In this document: positions 50,395 to 59,215 of the stretch, one piece after another
Layout of the letters: the number at the start of each line of letters is the position of its first letter
How positions within the stretch are numbered: position 1 is the stretch's first letter
Origin: Microvirga tunisiensis
GTDB lineage: Bacteria > Pseudomonadota > Alphaproteobacteria > Rhizobiales > Beijerinckiaceae
DNA: 64,000 nt
Direction of reading: 5' to 3'
Assembly: GCF_009296175.1 (NCBI RefSeq)
Contig: NZ_VOSK01000003.1
Location: 1 to 64,000, forward strand
Program-made: the position numbers and the translations under genes
Notes under the pieces: generated by a model
What the model saw: only the letters and a program-made list of their open reading frames with translations
The model's database searches: none
Told to the model about the DNA's origin: nothing

Positions 50395-52437
50395 TCAGTT
50401 CAGGCCGAGGGCTTTGAACGCCGCCGTCTTGGGATCGCCGTAGAACACAGGATCTACGTGTTCGGCCACGTCCCCGGTGACCTCAAGGAAGCTCCGCTTG
50501 TTCTCAATCGGGATGAGGGCCCGCTTGCCGCCGTTATCCATCGCGACCTGGAGCGGCTCGACCAGAGAGCGCACGCCCTTGATGTTGCCCTGGAGGCTGA
50601 GGTCACCGAGCACCAGTGTCGCCGCAGCGACTGGAGCTTTTTTCAAGGCGGAAATGCAGGCGACGAAGAAGGCTACGCCGAGATCGGCATCGACCCGGTT
50701 TCCAATAAGGTCAATCACCTCAACGTGGAAGTCGGCCGTATCGACCTCACGTGCGATCCCCAGCTCCCCCTTCTTGGTCATGAGATAGCTGAAGGCACGA
50801 TTGATGGATTCCTTCATGGCCCCGGACACGCCACCTGCCAGCCGCAGCTTGGCGCCGCCCACGGAGGTTGAAACCTCGATGCGATACAGCCCGACGGTGC
50901 CATCCGACGCGACGCCCGCGCTGTAGACGCTCCCAGGGGAGAGCGGATCCGAGGAGATCATGTCGCGACCCCCTTGTTCCGGGACGCCGACAAATCGCTC
51001 CTCGCCGCTTTCCCGGTCCGTGTAGCTGAAGGACACCTGATAATATTCGAAGGAGCCCATCTTCTTGAGCTGCTCCTTGACACGCCTGCGGCCCTCCATC
51101 GCGAGCTCAAGGAGTTCAGCAACCTCCTCGCGGCTCGCATCGCCGTGTGGGTGGATGATCTTCATGAGACCGGAGACGGTTTTGTTCACCGCCTTGCGGT
51201 CGCGCGCGTTCAGGTGGGAGCCGAACGAGAAATGGCGCTCAGCCACTTCGGTGAAATTGTGCTTCCGCAGCTCCCTGAGGGCCTCGGCCAGATAGTCCAC
51301 GACAAAGCCGTAGTGGTTCGTGAACAGGTCCGCACGCATCTTCGGGATTTCCCAGCCAGGCAGGTAGAAGTGAAGTCGGTCAATGAACGCCATGTCGTCG
51401 CGGATGACACCCGGCATCGGCTCAAACAGGTGTCCGGTCTGGACCATCACCTCGACAGGCTGGTTGGTGTTGCCGAACATCGCGATGCTGGCGTCACCCG
51501 TGGCGGCCTCCTGGCCGCGCTGGAAGGTGCCGGATTCGCAGAAGGTCTTCATCGTGGTGACGACCTCCTTCGGCATCTTCTCAAGATCGGCCACTTCGTC
51601 GAAGCCAACAACATCCCAGATCTGCACCATGCCCTTCTGCCGTCCGCCCATGTGTCCAAACAGGTTGGCAACCGTGGTTGGGCCTGTAAGGAGCGAGGCG
51701 TAGGGAGAAACCTCCTGAATGACGTAGCTCTTGCCCGTGCCCCTGGGCCCGAGCTCCACCAGATTGTAGTTGCGCTCGACAAGCGGGATGAGCCTCATCA
51801 GGAACAGCAGCTTGAGGCGCCGGTCCATCGTCGCGGGCTCGTAGCCCATGCTGCGCAGAAGCAGGTCGATCCACTCCTCGGTGGTGAACTCGCGCCGAAC
51901 GGAGCGGTATTCCTCCAGATCAAATGCGGCGATCTGGATGGGTGTCAGCTTCTCGATCCAGAACGGATTCTTCCCACGGCTTTCCTCGTCGTAGGCGTAT
52001 TTGAGGTCGAGCTGCGCCCATACCCCGCCGGTGAGGAGACGCTCGTAGTTGCGGACGTACTCACTCGGGATGTGAAGGAACTTGTGTCCGAATTTGGAGG
52101 CCTCCGCCCAGTAGTCGGAATCGACCAGGCGAACTTTGACCTTGTCGATGAAGGTGTGCCTCCCATGCTCCTTGACCCGGCTCTGCGCCTTCTGGGACTC
52201 GTCATCCCGAATGTAGTTGTTGGCCAACGTGTCGTTGACGACTTGCAGACCCATCTGGATCGCCATCTCGTCCGAGGACGCGCAGTACTTGCCGAGGAGG
52301 AACTCCAGGACGAAGACCGGCACGTTCGCGCCGACCTTGACCTTCCTCACCAAATCCTTGCGGACGACCTTGCCGGCGAACAGCCGGTTGGCCTTGTTAT
52401 CGAGATCGTCGCGAACCGGTCCATCAAACGCATTCAT
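50395..52437 (-). CDS. brxL: BREX protein BrxL (AAA+ ATPase with Lon-like C-terminus)
   Basis: A 680-residue BrxL. The Walker A motif GPRGTGKS lies near residue 231, Walker B-like VVGFDEVADLEKMPKE near 276, and the C-terminal third resembles Lon protease (SINRAFSYLMTKKGELGIAR, LGVAFFVACISALKKAPVAA, GNIKGVRSLVEPLQVAMDNG). BrxL forms DNA-binding rings and is required for phage restriction in type 1 BREX. AGGAG precedes the ATG at 52437; a TTG 6 bases upstream overlaps the pglZ stop. Length equals that of characterised BrxL (~680). Confidence 0.95.
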   Translation of the reverse strand: MNAFDGPVRDDLDNKANRLFAGKVVRKDLVRKVKVGANVPVFVLEFLLGKYCASSDEMAIQMGLQVVNDTLANNYIRDDESQKAQSRVKEHGRHTFIDKVKVRLVDSDYWAEASKFGHKFLHIPSEYVRNYERLLTGGVWAQLDLKYAYDEESRGKNPFWIEKLTPIQIAAFDLEEYRSVRREFTTEEWIDLLLRSMGYEPATMDRRLKLLFLMRLIPLVERNYNLVELGPRGTGKSYVIQEVSPYASLLTGPTTVANLFGHMGGRQKGMVQIWDVVGFDEVADLEKMPKEVVTTMKTFCESGTFQRGQEAATGDASIAMFGNTNQPVEVMVQTGHLFEPMPGVIRDDMAFIDRLHFYLPGWEIPKMRADLFTNHYGFVVDYLAEALRELRKHNFTEVAERHFSFGSHLNARDRKAVNKTVSGLMKIIHPHGDASREEVAELLELAMEGRRRVKEQLKKMGSFEYYQVSFSYTDRESGEERFVGVPEQGGRDMISSDPLSPGSVYSAGVASDGTVGLYRIEVSTSVGGAKLRLAGGVSGAMKESINRAFSYLMTKKGELGIAREVDTADFHVEVIDLIGNRVDADLGVAFFVACISALKKAPVAAATLVLGDLSLQGNIKGVRSLVEPLQVAMDNGGKRALIPIENKRSFLEVTGDVAEHVDPVFYGDPKTAAFKALGLN

Positions 52438-52439
52438 AT

Positions 52440-54971
52440 TCAAACTCCTAAACGAACCGGGATTTCCTTCGACGAGTACAGGACCGCGTCGGTATCCCCG
52501 TCGAGGATCTGGATCCGGACCGACTTGGCGTCGTCATCCCGTAGCAGGAATCCGACCATGGCCGTCTTGCGGGGTTCCAGCCTGAGGGATCCGTCCGGCT
52601 CCTTTGGCGGGTCGCTCATGCCCATCAGGGCGACTTGGCGGTCACCGCTGACGACAGTGGGCCTGATGCTGCGGGCCGCGCTGAAGAGCGAGTTTCCGAG
52701 CTCGATCCGCACCGTGAACACCCGGTTCGTGATCACATCGTCATGGGCGACCTGCAGCGCGTTCTTCTCGTTGACCGCCGCGGCCTCCACCTGAAGCCGG
52801 ACGCCCAGCACGGGAACGATCATTTCCTGCAGGGACGGCCCGCCATGGTGGTAGGCGAGGTCGCCACCAGCCTTGAAGACCTTGGCCCCGAGAGGGAACA
52901 CGAAGTCGAGGTCGGAGGCGTAGCCCAGCCGTGCGGCGGAGACGCGAACGGTCCCGGGCGGCGTGGCCCCGCCGCGTCCCACCCAGCACCTTCGATGCAG
53001 ATCAACTGTCGCCCCGCCGGGGGCGTCGATGCGCATTGCCTCTGCCCGGTCCTGGCCGAAGAAGAGGTGGCCGTGGTCTGCGGTGATCACGGCATGCTCG
53101 ACACCCGCCGAGGCGAGGCGGCTCAGGCACCGTGCCAGGTCTTCAATGACCCCTCCCATAACCCGGCGGGCGAACGAGGATGCCCCTTCGCCGGCTTCGT
53201 CGATCTCCTGTGACCGGACGAAGATCACTTGGGCGTCACCGATCTTGGTCTTCAATGATTTGATGTTGCCTTGGAACACAGTGTCCAAGGTCAGGTCCAC
53301 TGAGGAGGGGAGCATCCCCTTGGCAAAGTTTTGCCTGGCCTTCAGGTCAGCCAAGAAGGTGCCATCGATCTCTGCGCCGAGTTTGCCGTTGCGCTCACCG
53401 ACCGAGAATGTCGACGACGCACCTGGTTGCAGAGCGGCCATCCCGATGGGCGTGATGCTCGGCAGGGCCCCGATAGCGGGGGTGACGGTCATCTCGGTGA
53501 CAAGTTTGGCGATCCGCTCGGACAGCTCCACGCCCATCTCGTACCGCAGGGCATCGACAAGGATGTAGGCGACGGGCTTTGGGCGCGGTGCGACAAGGTC
53601 AGCGAAGATACGAATTTGGGTCTGGCCGCCAGCGACCGACCACTCGTTCTTGTCGAGGGCCTTCACAAAACCCGAGGCCATGCGGTCGCACACGTCCTCG
53701 TAGGTTTGCCGTACGGTGACAAGCGCACGCTCATCAACGTGCTCTTCGCACGCTGCGATGATCGCCTCCAACTCGCGCTGGGCGCGGTCGAGGCGATGCC
53801 ATCCCTTCGGTTCAGTGTAGCGGCTGAACCAGATGGAAGGCGTCCCGTTTGCCTTGGCAAGGGTCGCCTCGACCTCCCCGGCGATGATCCCGAGGTCGAT
53901 CATGAACCGGCAAGCGCTCCAGACCAGGGTCCTGTCCTTGTCGCGATTGACCCAGTAGCTTGCCTGGCGCGCATCCAGGATGGCTCCAGCCTCGGAAAAG
54001 CGCCTGTCCGCTATCAGTTCGAAGCAACGCGCGATCACCAAGCGCTCCTCTGACCTGAACGTGTCGATGGAGCCCAAGGCATCGCCGGAGATTGGGAGCT
54101 TTTCGATGCCAAGTTCCGAGGCAGCCTGATCAGCCAAGGCTTCATAGGCATCTGGGGCTTCGACACGGAGGCGCCGTGCCACCTCTCGGATTGCATGCTC
54201 CTGGTCCCGGGTTGTCGGGGGCGTCAGGCCTGGCAGGCTGACGGATACCTCCTCGGTGTTGAGGTCGAGCATGAACTCGTTGCCGAGGACATGGCGGAGA
54301 GCGATGGAGCGCGCCTTGGGCAACGCCGTGTCTTCAGTGAACGAAAGTCCCAGGCGCACCTCGGCGAGTTTGCGCAACTCGGCTACGGCACCCTTCTCTT
54401 GGATGGCGACGTCAGTGGCGGAGTTGAGGATCCACCGGACCAGGATAGTGAGCGTGTCGGAGGTGTTGTCGAAGAGGCTGCGCAGGATTGAGGCATTCTC
54501 CCCGTTAGCACTCGCTTGAGCGATCTTTGCGAGATCGGCATAGGTGAGATTCTCCGACCTGAGGATCTCGTCGATCTCGACATCAGTGAAACGACGCTTC
54601 AGGACTGGCCGGGCCATGTGCTTGAGAGGGCGCTCGTAGACCAAGCCAGCTTTCTCAACCTCCATTAGAAGGGAGCCATGCTCATCCCGGGTGACACCTG
54701 GAAGATAAACGAGAACCTCATCGGGATCGTCGTTGCCGGCCGCCCGCTCTGCTGCCCATCGCACCTCTAGGTACGATCCCACATACTGCACGAGCTTCAC
54801 CAGGCGGCCGCCGATCCGCACACTTGAAAGACCGTAGTCCCGCGTCTCTCCAGCTCTTAGCTCATCGAAGAACCCCTCCATCTCGGAGCGGGGATCGTAA
54901 AAAATGATAACACTCCGCTCCTTGAGGCGGTCGGTGAGCTGGCCAGCAATATAGTCGTGAAGAGGATGCAT
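52440..54971 (-). CDS. pglZ: BREX phosphatase-like protein PglZ
   Basis: An 843-residue PglZ of the alkaline-phosphatase superfamily. The metal-site strands are visible at residues 471-479 (LVDALRYEM) and 630-637 (TADHGHLF), with SITPIGMAALQPGASSTFSV and a C-terminal HHGGPSLQEMIVPVL between and after them. The N-terminal ~450 residues are the BREX-specific helical part, starting LHDYIAGQLTDRLKERSVII. It is a core BREX component of unknown substrate. It sits 12 bases after the second pglX ORF and directly abuts brxL. Confidence 0.95.
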   Translation of the reverse strand: MHPLHDYIAGQLTDRLKERSVIIFYDPRSEMEGFFDELRAGETRDYGLSSVRIGGRLVKLVQYVGSYLEVRWAAERAAGNDDPDEVLVYLPGVTRDEHGSLLMEVEKAGLVYERPLKHMARPVLKRRFTDVEIDEILRSENLTYADLAKIAQASANGENASILRSLFDNTSDTLTILVRWILNSATDVAIQEKGAVAELRKLAEVRLGLSFTEDTALPKARSIALRHVLGNEFMLDLNTEEVSVSLPGLTPPTTRDQEHAIREVARRLRVEAPDAYEALADQAASELGIEKLPISGDALGSIDTFRSEERLVIARCFELIADRRFSEAGAILDARQASYWVNRDKDRTLVWSACRFMIDLGIIAGEVEATLAKANGTPSIWFSRYTEPKGWHRLDRAQRELEAIIAACEEHVDERALVTVRQTYEDVCDRMASGFVKALDKNEWSVAGGQTQIRIFADLVAPRPKPVAYILVDALRYEMGVELSERIAKLVTEMTVTPAIGALPSITPIGMAALQPGASSTFSVGERNGKLGAEIDGTFLADLKARQNFAKGMLPSSVDLTLDTVFQGNIKSLKTKIGDAQVIFVRSQEIDEAGEGASSFARRVMGGVIEDLARCLSRLASAGVEHAVITADHGHLFFGQDRAEAMRIDAPGGATVDLHRRCWVGRGGATPPGTVRVSAARLGYASDLDFVFPLGAKVFKAGGDLAYHHGGPSLQEMIVPVLGVRLQVEAAAVNEKNALQVAHDDVITNRVFTVRIELGNSLFSAARSIRPTVVSGDRQVALMGMSDPPKEPDGSLRLEPRKTAMVGFLLRDDDAKSVRIQILDGDTDAVLYSSKEIPVRLGV

Positions 54972-54983
54972 GACGTTATCCGG

Positions 54984-57119
54984 TTATACCTTCCGACGGC
55001 CGCGCCGCGTGCCACCCGCTGGTTCTGACGCGCTGAGGAGATCCTTTAGCGCAGCCTTGACTGCGTCTGACGTGCGCTCGCCGACGAGTTCGCTGACTGG
55101 GTGGGTAGGAGTTTTACGAGGCTTCCATTTACCGGATTCGTCTTCAAACCAGAAGACATCCTCTAGCTCATGAGCAATGGCCAAGCTTCGGTCAGTGACG
55201 CACTTCGGCACAACCCGTTCGGGCCAAAGATGCATCGCCAAGTGCGACCAATCGAAATCACCGCGCTGAAGTGCCTCCCATGCAGTCCTAAGCTCCTTCT
55301 GCCAGGGCTTGTTATGAGCAACCAAGCGCCAGAGAGGCGCGGAGTTAATGATAACCCCGTCGTCAAGGTCAGGATTCCAGAGTGGAGCAACTCGCTTCAG
55401 TTCATTGAAGAAGATTTGGATTTCCTCGACGAAAGCGACTTGCGCGTCGATGGCCTTACGTTGAGTCGCTGACGGGCTACTTCCTGCATCTGACTTCAGC
55501 GCATCAAGTTGCCTTTGCTCGTGCGCAAGCTTAGGCGCAACATAGTCATTTTGTACTCGGAACAGCGTATCTTTAGTGAACTTGTGGATGTAAAGCCATA
55601 CGGCATAGCTTCCCGAAGCTGTCCCGAGACGCCAGTAGATTGGCGCTTTGCGACGACTCTTAGAATACATTTTGATATGAGCAGGGAAGGCCTGCCGGCG
55701 CAGCCAAGCGCGATAGACTTCGGGCATGAACAAGCCCGACGATGTTTCCCCAAACCGCAAGGTCCAGGTATCTGCGCCACCCACATATGAAATCTTTGTT
55801 GTTTCAAAGATGGATGCGACGATAGAAGTTACATCATCTGGATGGCCAGGGTCTTCAACGAGGATGCCGTTGTTGACATGAAACATCGGGTCGCCCTTAG
55901 GCAACATTCCAGGACTCACTACTGGCAAAGGGGAAAACGGTCCCGGCTCGGATGGAAGTTCGCGATCTCCAGTAGCGAGACGGAGATCAAACCGACCGAA
56001 GGCGACACCGAGCGCCCAAGAATGCACCGAGCCAACAGCGTCAGTGTTCGTCTCTTCATCATCGTCCTCAGCGTCCGAATCCGGCTCCGAAGAGCCATCT
56101 TCTTCAGAGGTTTCGGCAATCTCATCCTTGCCTTTACTTGCCCATATCTCGATCTCAGCGCGATCTTGACCCTCAAGACCATAGAGCCTGAAGGCGAGGT
56201 CATCTATTTCTGTCTGAATAGAACCGATTTCGGCCTCGATCTGAACCGCGTCAACTCCTGTGCGCAGTGTTAACAACGGACCTGGCAAGACAAATGCGCT
56301 TGATGCCTCATTCGCGGTATCAAGGTTCCGCTTTAGCGACCAGGCGCGACGAGCCAGCGTAGCAAGTGCAGTTCGATCATTCGGCGATAGCTCGGGAACC
56401 GGGGTTCGTTGAATAACACCAACTTCATAGGCGCCAAACGCCATCTGCAAGGAGATGAAGTATTTAAATGGCGCGGAGTTCATGATCGCCAACATTGCCT
56501 CAAGCGCGACATCAGAGTCGTCATCTAGAAACAATGTTGGTCCTTTATGCCCGAATATCCCGCCTTGTCCGAACGCGCGAGCGCTGAAGCCAGTTTGAGA
56601 GCGTACTGGCCAAGATATTCCAGGGCGGCCATAATAGTCATAGCCATTGAGTACAGCCGTCCACTGCTCCCCCCAGCCCTTTGACGCGCGCCACGCACTT
56701 GCCGCCGCCTTTAGCTCGCGACCTTCGCCTGGCCACCGCACCACCAAATGTACGTTGGCATAGAAAGGATTGTGCTTTCCGCCCTTCGTCAAAAGAACCC
56801 ATGCAGATGCACGATCCTTTGACGCACCGAACTGGACAATATTGTCGGGGTTGATTTCCCATGCCAGTCTTAGGAAACGTGGATTATCTCTTGTGTTTGC
56901 CCCTGCAGCGGCATGCCTCTCCTCCGACTCCAACGACGGATAGCTAGAGGTGCATCTCATGACCGCGGCACTTGCCCAATATGCGAAAGGGCTTCCAGAA
57001 ATCTGGCTGAATTTCGAGGCGTCCACGATGTGAACCCCTCTTCGACCGGAGCACGATTCGGACAGGCTGATAGCCTTCTGATCGGTCGGTTCATCAAGTA
57101 AGCGGATAAATATCGTCAT
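54984..57119 (-). CDS. pglX: PglX C-terminal half (target-recognition part), separate ORF
   Basis: A 711-residue continuation of PglX without methyltransferase motifs. It begins TIFIRLLDEPTDQKAISLSE and carries GSPFAYWASAAV, RPGISWPVRSQTGFSARAFG then GGIFGHKGPTLF, and AFGAYEVGVIQRTPVPELSP, the usual C-terminal specificity region of PglX. Residues ~332-360 are an acidic linker (EEDGSSEPDSDAEDDDEETN). Its ATG overlaps the stop of the upstream half by one base (TGATG, 57121-57117), allowing termination-reinitiation; a GTG at 57122 is also possible. Either a natural split into two subunits or a single-base frameshift. Confidence 0.85.
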   Translation of the reverse strand: MTIFIRLLDEPTDQKAISLSESCSGRRGVHIVDASKFSQISGSPFAYWASAAVMRCTSSYPSLESEERHAAAGANTRDNPRFLRLAWEINPDNIVQFGASKDRASAWVLLTKGGKHNPFYANVHLVVRWPGEGRELKAAASAWRASKGWGEQWTAVLNGYDYYGRPGISWPVRSQTGFSARAFGQGGIFGHKGPTLFLDDDSDVALEAMLAIMNSAPFKYFISLQMAFGAYEVGVIQRTPVPELSPNDRTALATLARRAWSLKRNLDTANEASSAFVLPGPLLTLRTGVDAVQIEAEIGSIQTEIDDLAFRLYGLEGQDRAEIEIWASKGKDEIAETSEEDGSSEPDSDAEDDDEETNTDAVGSVHSWALGVAFGRFDLRLATGDRELPSEPGPFSPLPVVSPGMLPKGDPMFHVNNGILVEDPGHPDDVTSIVASIFETTKISYVGGADTWTLRFGETSSGLFMPEVYRAWLRRQAFPAHIKMYSKSRRKAPIYWRLGTASGSYAVWLYIHKFTKDTLFRVQNDYVAPKLAHEQRQLDALKSDAGSSPSATQRKAIDAQVAFVEEIQIFFNELKRVAPLWNPDLDDGVIINSAPLWRLVAHNKPWQKELRTAWEALQRGDFDWSHLAMHLWPERVVPKCVTDRSLAIAHELEDVFWFEDESGKWKPRKTPTHPVSELVGERTSDAVKAALKDLLSASEPAGGTRRGRRKV

Positions 57120-59215
57120 CACACCACCTCAAGGCAGTAGGCGGCAGTCTCAACCATCGCCCCGTCGAGAACTCCCATACCCAAGTCGGCAACTACGACA
57201 GGACGGGCCTCTTTGAGTAAGATTTCCTCTCGCCACTTCTTGAAGGTTGAGAGAAATAGGCCTGTCCGTGATGTGATGGCGCCAAGGCGAGCGCGGCTGT
57301 TTAGTAGGCTAACGCCACGTTCAATGAACGCGGCATAAACATCGTTCTTAGTGCGAGGGTACTGCCTCTCGAAGACTGGCTTCGCTACAGATGATCCTGC
57401 TCCGAAGGGGGGATTCATAAGAATCACTTCAAAGCGCTTATTAACAAGATCTACTAGCGCAAACCCCTGGGCTGCATCCTCCACGAAGAGACGTCGCCGA
57501 GCCGCCCGCCCGTTTGTGGCTGAGGAGGCGTAATCTGATAAAGCACAAAAAACGAGCCTCTCCGCTTTTGTCCAAAAATCATCGCCGCCGCCAGGAAGCA
57601 CACGAGCGAGTTTCCCGAGCTTTACGTCGGAGATGCCAAATTCGGCTACTCTAAACAGAGGTAGCCGGTCATCCCATTCCGCACGCCCTTTCTCGATGGC
57701 TCGTGTCAGATCCTGCTCAATCCTCAGAAGTGTTCCCATTTCTCCAGCAAGCTTCATGCCTTCCCAGACGGTCTCGATAAGCTCAGCCAGCGTCTCGGCC
57801 ATAGCTTTGGTTGCCCTAACAGTCTGTTCAGGAGGGATCGCTAAGGCCTTGCGGAGAAGTTCTTCGAGCCGGTCTTCCTTAAGCCCCCGAACAAATTCTG
57901 CAAAAAGGTCCTTCTCACCTGGCATAGGCTCAGCAATCACGATGTTCGAGCGCCTGATCTTTGAGCGCTCCGCACGCGGGACAGAAAAGTCCTTAAAAGC
58001 GCGTTGGGCACGCATCCAGAGCGCCAATTGCGCAATCTGAGCACAGCGGGGGTCGATATCTACACCGTGTAGATTGTGTTTCAGGATCAGCCCAGGAAGC
58101 GCACGCCTGAGTTCCTCCAAGGTTGCGTATTCCTCCCGGAGCGTTTTTCCGGTCTCATCAAATGCGGGAGAATTGGCATCCTCCCAAGCCTCTTCGTAAA
58201 TGATGAGGAATAGGTCGAATAACCCAAGCAAAAAGTGCCCTGATCCGCAGGCAGGGTCGAGGCCCCGCATCGAGCGGGGGTCCTTTTTCGGGCGGAAGGG
58301 AACCCGGACGGGGCGGTGCCACGATTCCTCATACGATAGACCATCCGGTACTACATCGAATGAGACCTCCTCGTTCATCTCAGCGAAGGTCTCTCCGGGC
58401 AACCGGACCATGTACTCACATACGTCCTTTAGGCGCGTGTTGCCCTGGCGCATTTCATACCAAATGCGCCCAAGTGTGTTATCCCCGAGGAACCGTACAA
58501 CGTAGTTTGGCGTGAAAAATTGGTTGCGGACCGCAAGCTCGCGCGAATTCTGGGGCGGCTTAGGTTTGCCCTTTTCGTCATAGCGAGCGCGCCGGACATC
58601 CTCCCGGGAATTAAAGTACTGATAAATCCACCCAATGGTCTCATCTTCGCCCCACACGCCGTTGAGATCGGCAGCGTTGAGGACTTCGAGAAGCGTATCG
58701 AATGCCAGCTTCCTTGGCCAAAGAAGTGATGCTGGATCCCGTCTGTCGAAGAGCACCTTAATCTCAGTTGAGAGCTCGTCGAAGATGCATTCAAAAAATA
58801 GACGGTAGCCCTCGCTGTCGGCCAGAAGGCGTAGACTAGGGGCCGCTCCAATGAATTCGACGTACCCGTTCGACTGGTCACCCCGCGTGATACATTCACG
58901 GACGAGTTCGCGAGCCTCCAGCATCTTGAGCGCTGCAAATCGGTTAAGCGTCGTGAAAGCAGCGTCACGGATATAATCCTGGACTGCCTCGGATGGCTTC
59001 ATGCCGACAGCACGTTTGTGCTCAATGGCTGCCACTATACGGTCACGGATAGCCACTTGCGACTTGCTAAGGTGGGCTCCTCCCTTAGGTGCAATCTCAC
59101 CAGAAGCCATAATGTCGAAGGTAGCGGAAAGCTGCTCCTCAAAGTCACTCGTCAGGATAGAGCGCGCCTTTTGGGTTGCATTCTGCAGAGAGTTGCGGGT
59201 TTCCTTGTCCATCAT
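57119..59215 (-). CDS. pglX: PglX N-terminal half (N6-adenine methyltransferase)
   Basis: A 698-residue protein holding all methyltransferase motifs of BREX PglX: the SAM-binding LDPACGSGHF (319-328), LHGVDIDPRCAQIAQLAL (from 382), and the catalytic NPPF (601-604) in RFEVILMNPPFGAGS, an accepted NPP(Y/F) variant. QFFTPNYVVRFLGDNTLGRI precedes motif I as in γ-class enzymes. It ends VETAAYCLEVV exactly where intact PglX proteins continue. It modifies host DNA to mark self in BREX. The start overlaps the brxC stop (ATGA). Confidence 0.92.
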   Translation of the reverse strand: MMDKETRNSLQNATQKARSILTSDFEEQLSATFDIMASGEIAPKGGAHLSKSQVAIRDRIVAAIEHKRAVGMKPSEAVQDYIRDAAFTTLNRFAALKMLEARELVRECITRGDQSNGYVEFIGAAPSLRLLADSEGYRLFFECIFDELSTEIKVLFDRRDPASLLWPRKLAFDTLLEVLNAADLNGVWGEDETIGWIYQYFNSREDVRRARYDEKGKPKPPQNSRELAVRNQFFTPNYVVRFLGDNTLGRIWYEMRQGNTRLKDVCEYMVRLPGETFAEMNEEVSFDVVPDGLSYEESWHRPVRVPFRPKKDPRSMRGLDPACGSGHFLLGLFDLFLIIYEEAWEDANSPAFDETGKTLREEYATLEELRRALPGLILKHNLHGVDIDPRCAQIAQLALWMRAQRAFKDFSVPRAERSKIRRSNIVIAEPMPGEKDLFAEFVRGLKEDRLEELLRKALAIPPEQTVRATKAMAETLAELIETVWEGMKLAGEMGTLLRIEQDLTRAIEKGRAEWDDRLPLFRVAEFGISDVKLGKLARVLPGGGDDFWTKAERLVFCALSDYASSATNGRAARRRLFVEDAAQGFALVDLVNKRFEVILMNPPFGAGSSVAKPVFERQYPRTKNDVYAAFIERGVSLLNSRARLGAITSRTGLFLSTFKKWREEILLKEARPVVVADLGMGVLDGAMVETAAYCLEVV

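Noticed and set aside
48000-54053. Several long plus-strand frames opposite brxL, pglZ and the Sel1-exonuclease gene (up to ~600 codons).
   Set aside because: They are antisense shadows caused by high GC; the minus-strand frames have unmistakable domain content.
57119-57135. Programmed -1 ribosomal frameshift joining the two pglX ORFs.
   Set aside because: GGTGGTGTGATG contains no X-XXY-YYZ slippery heptamer; reinitiation at TGATG or a simple mutation is more plausible.
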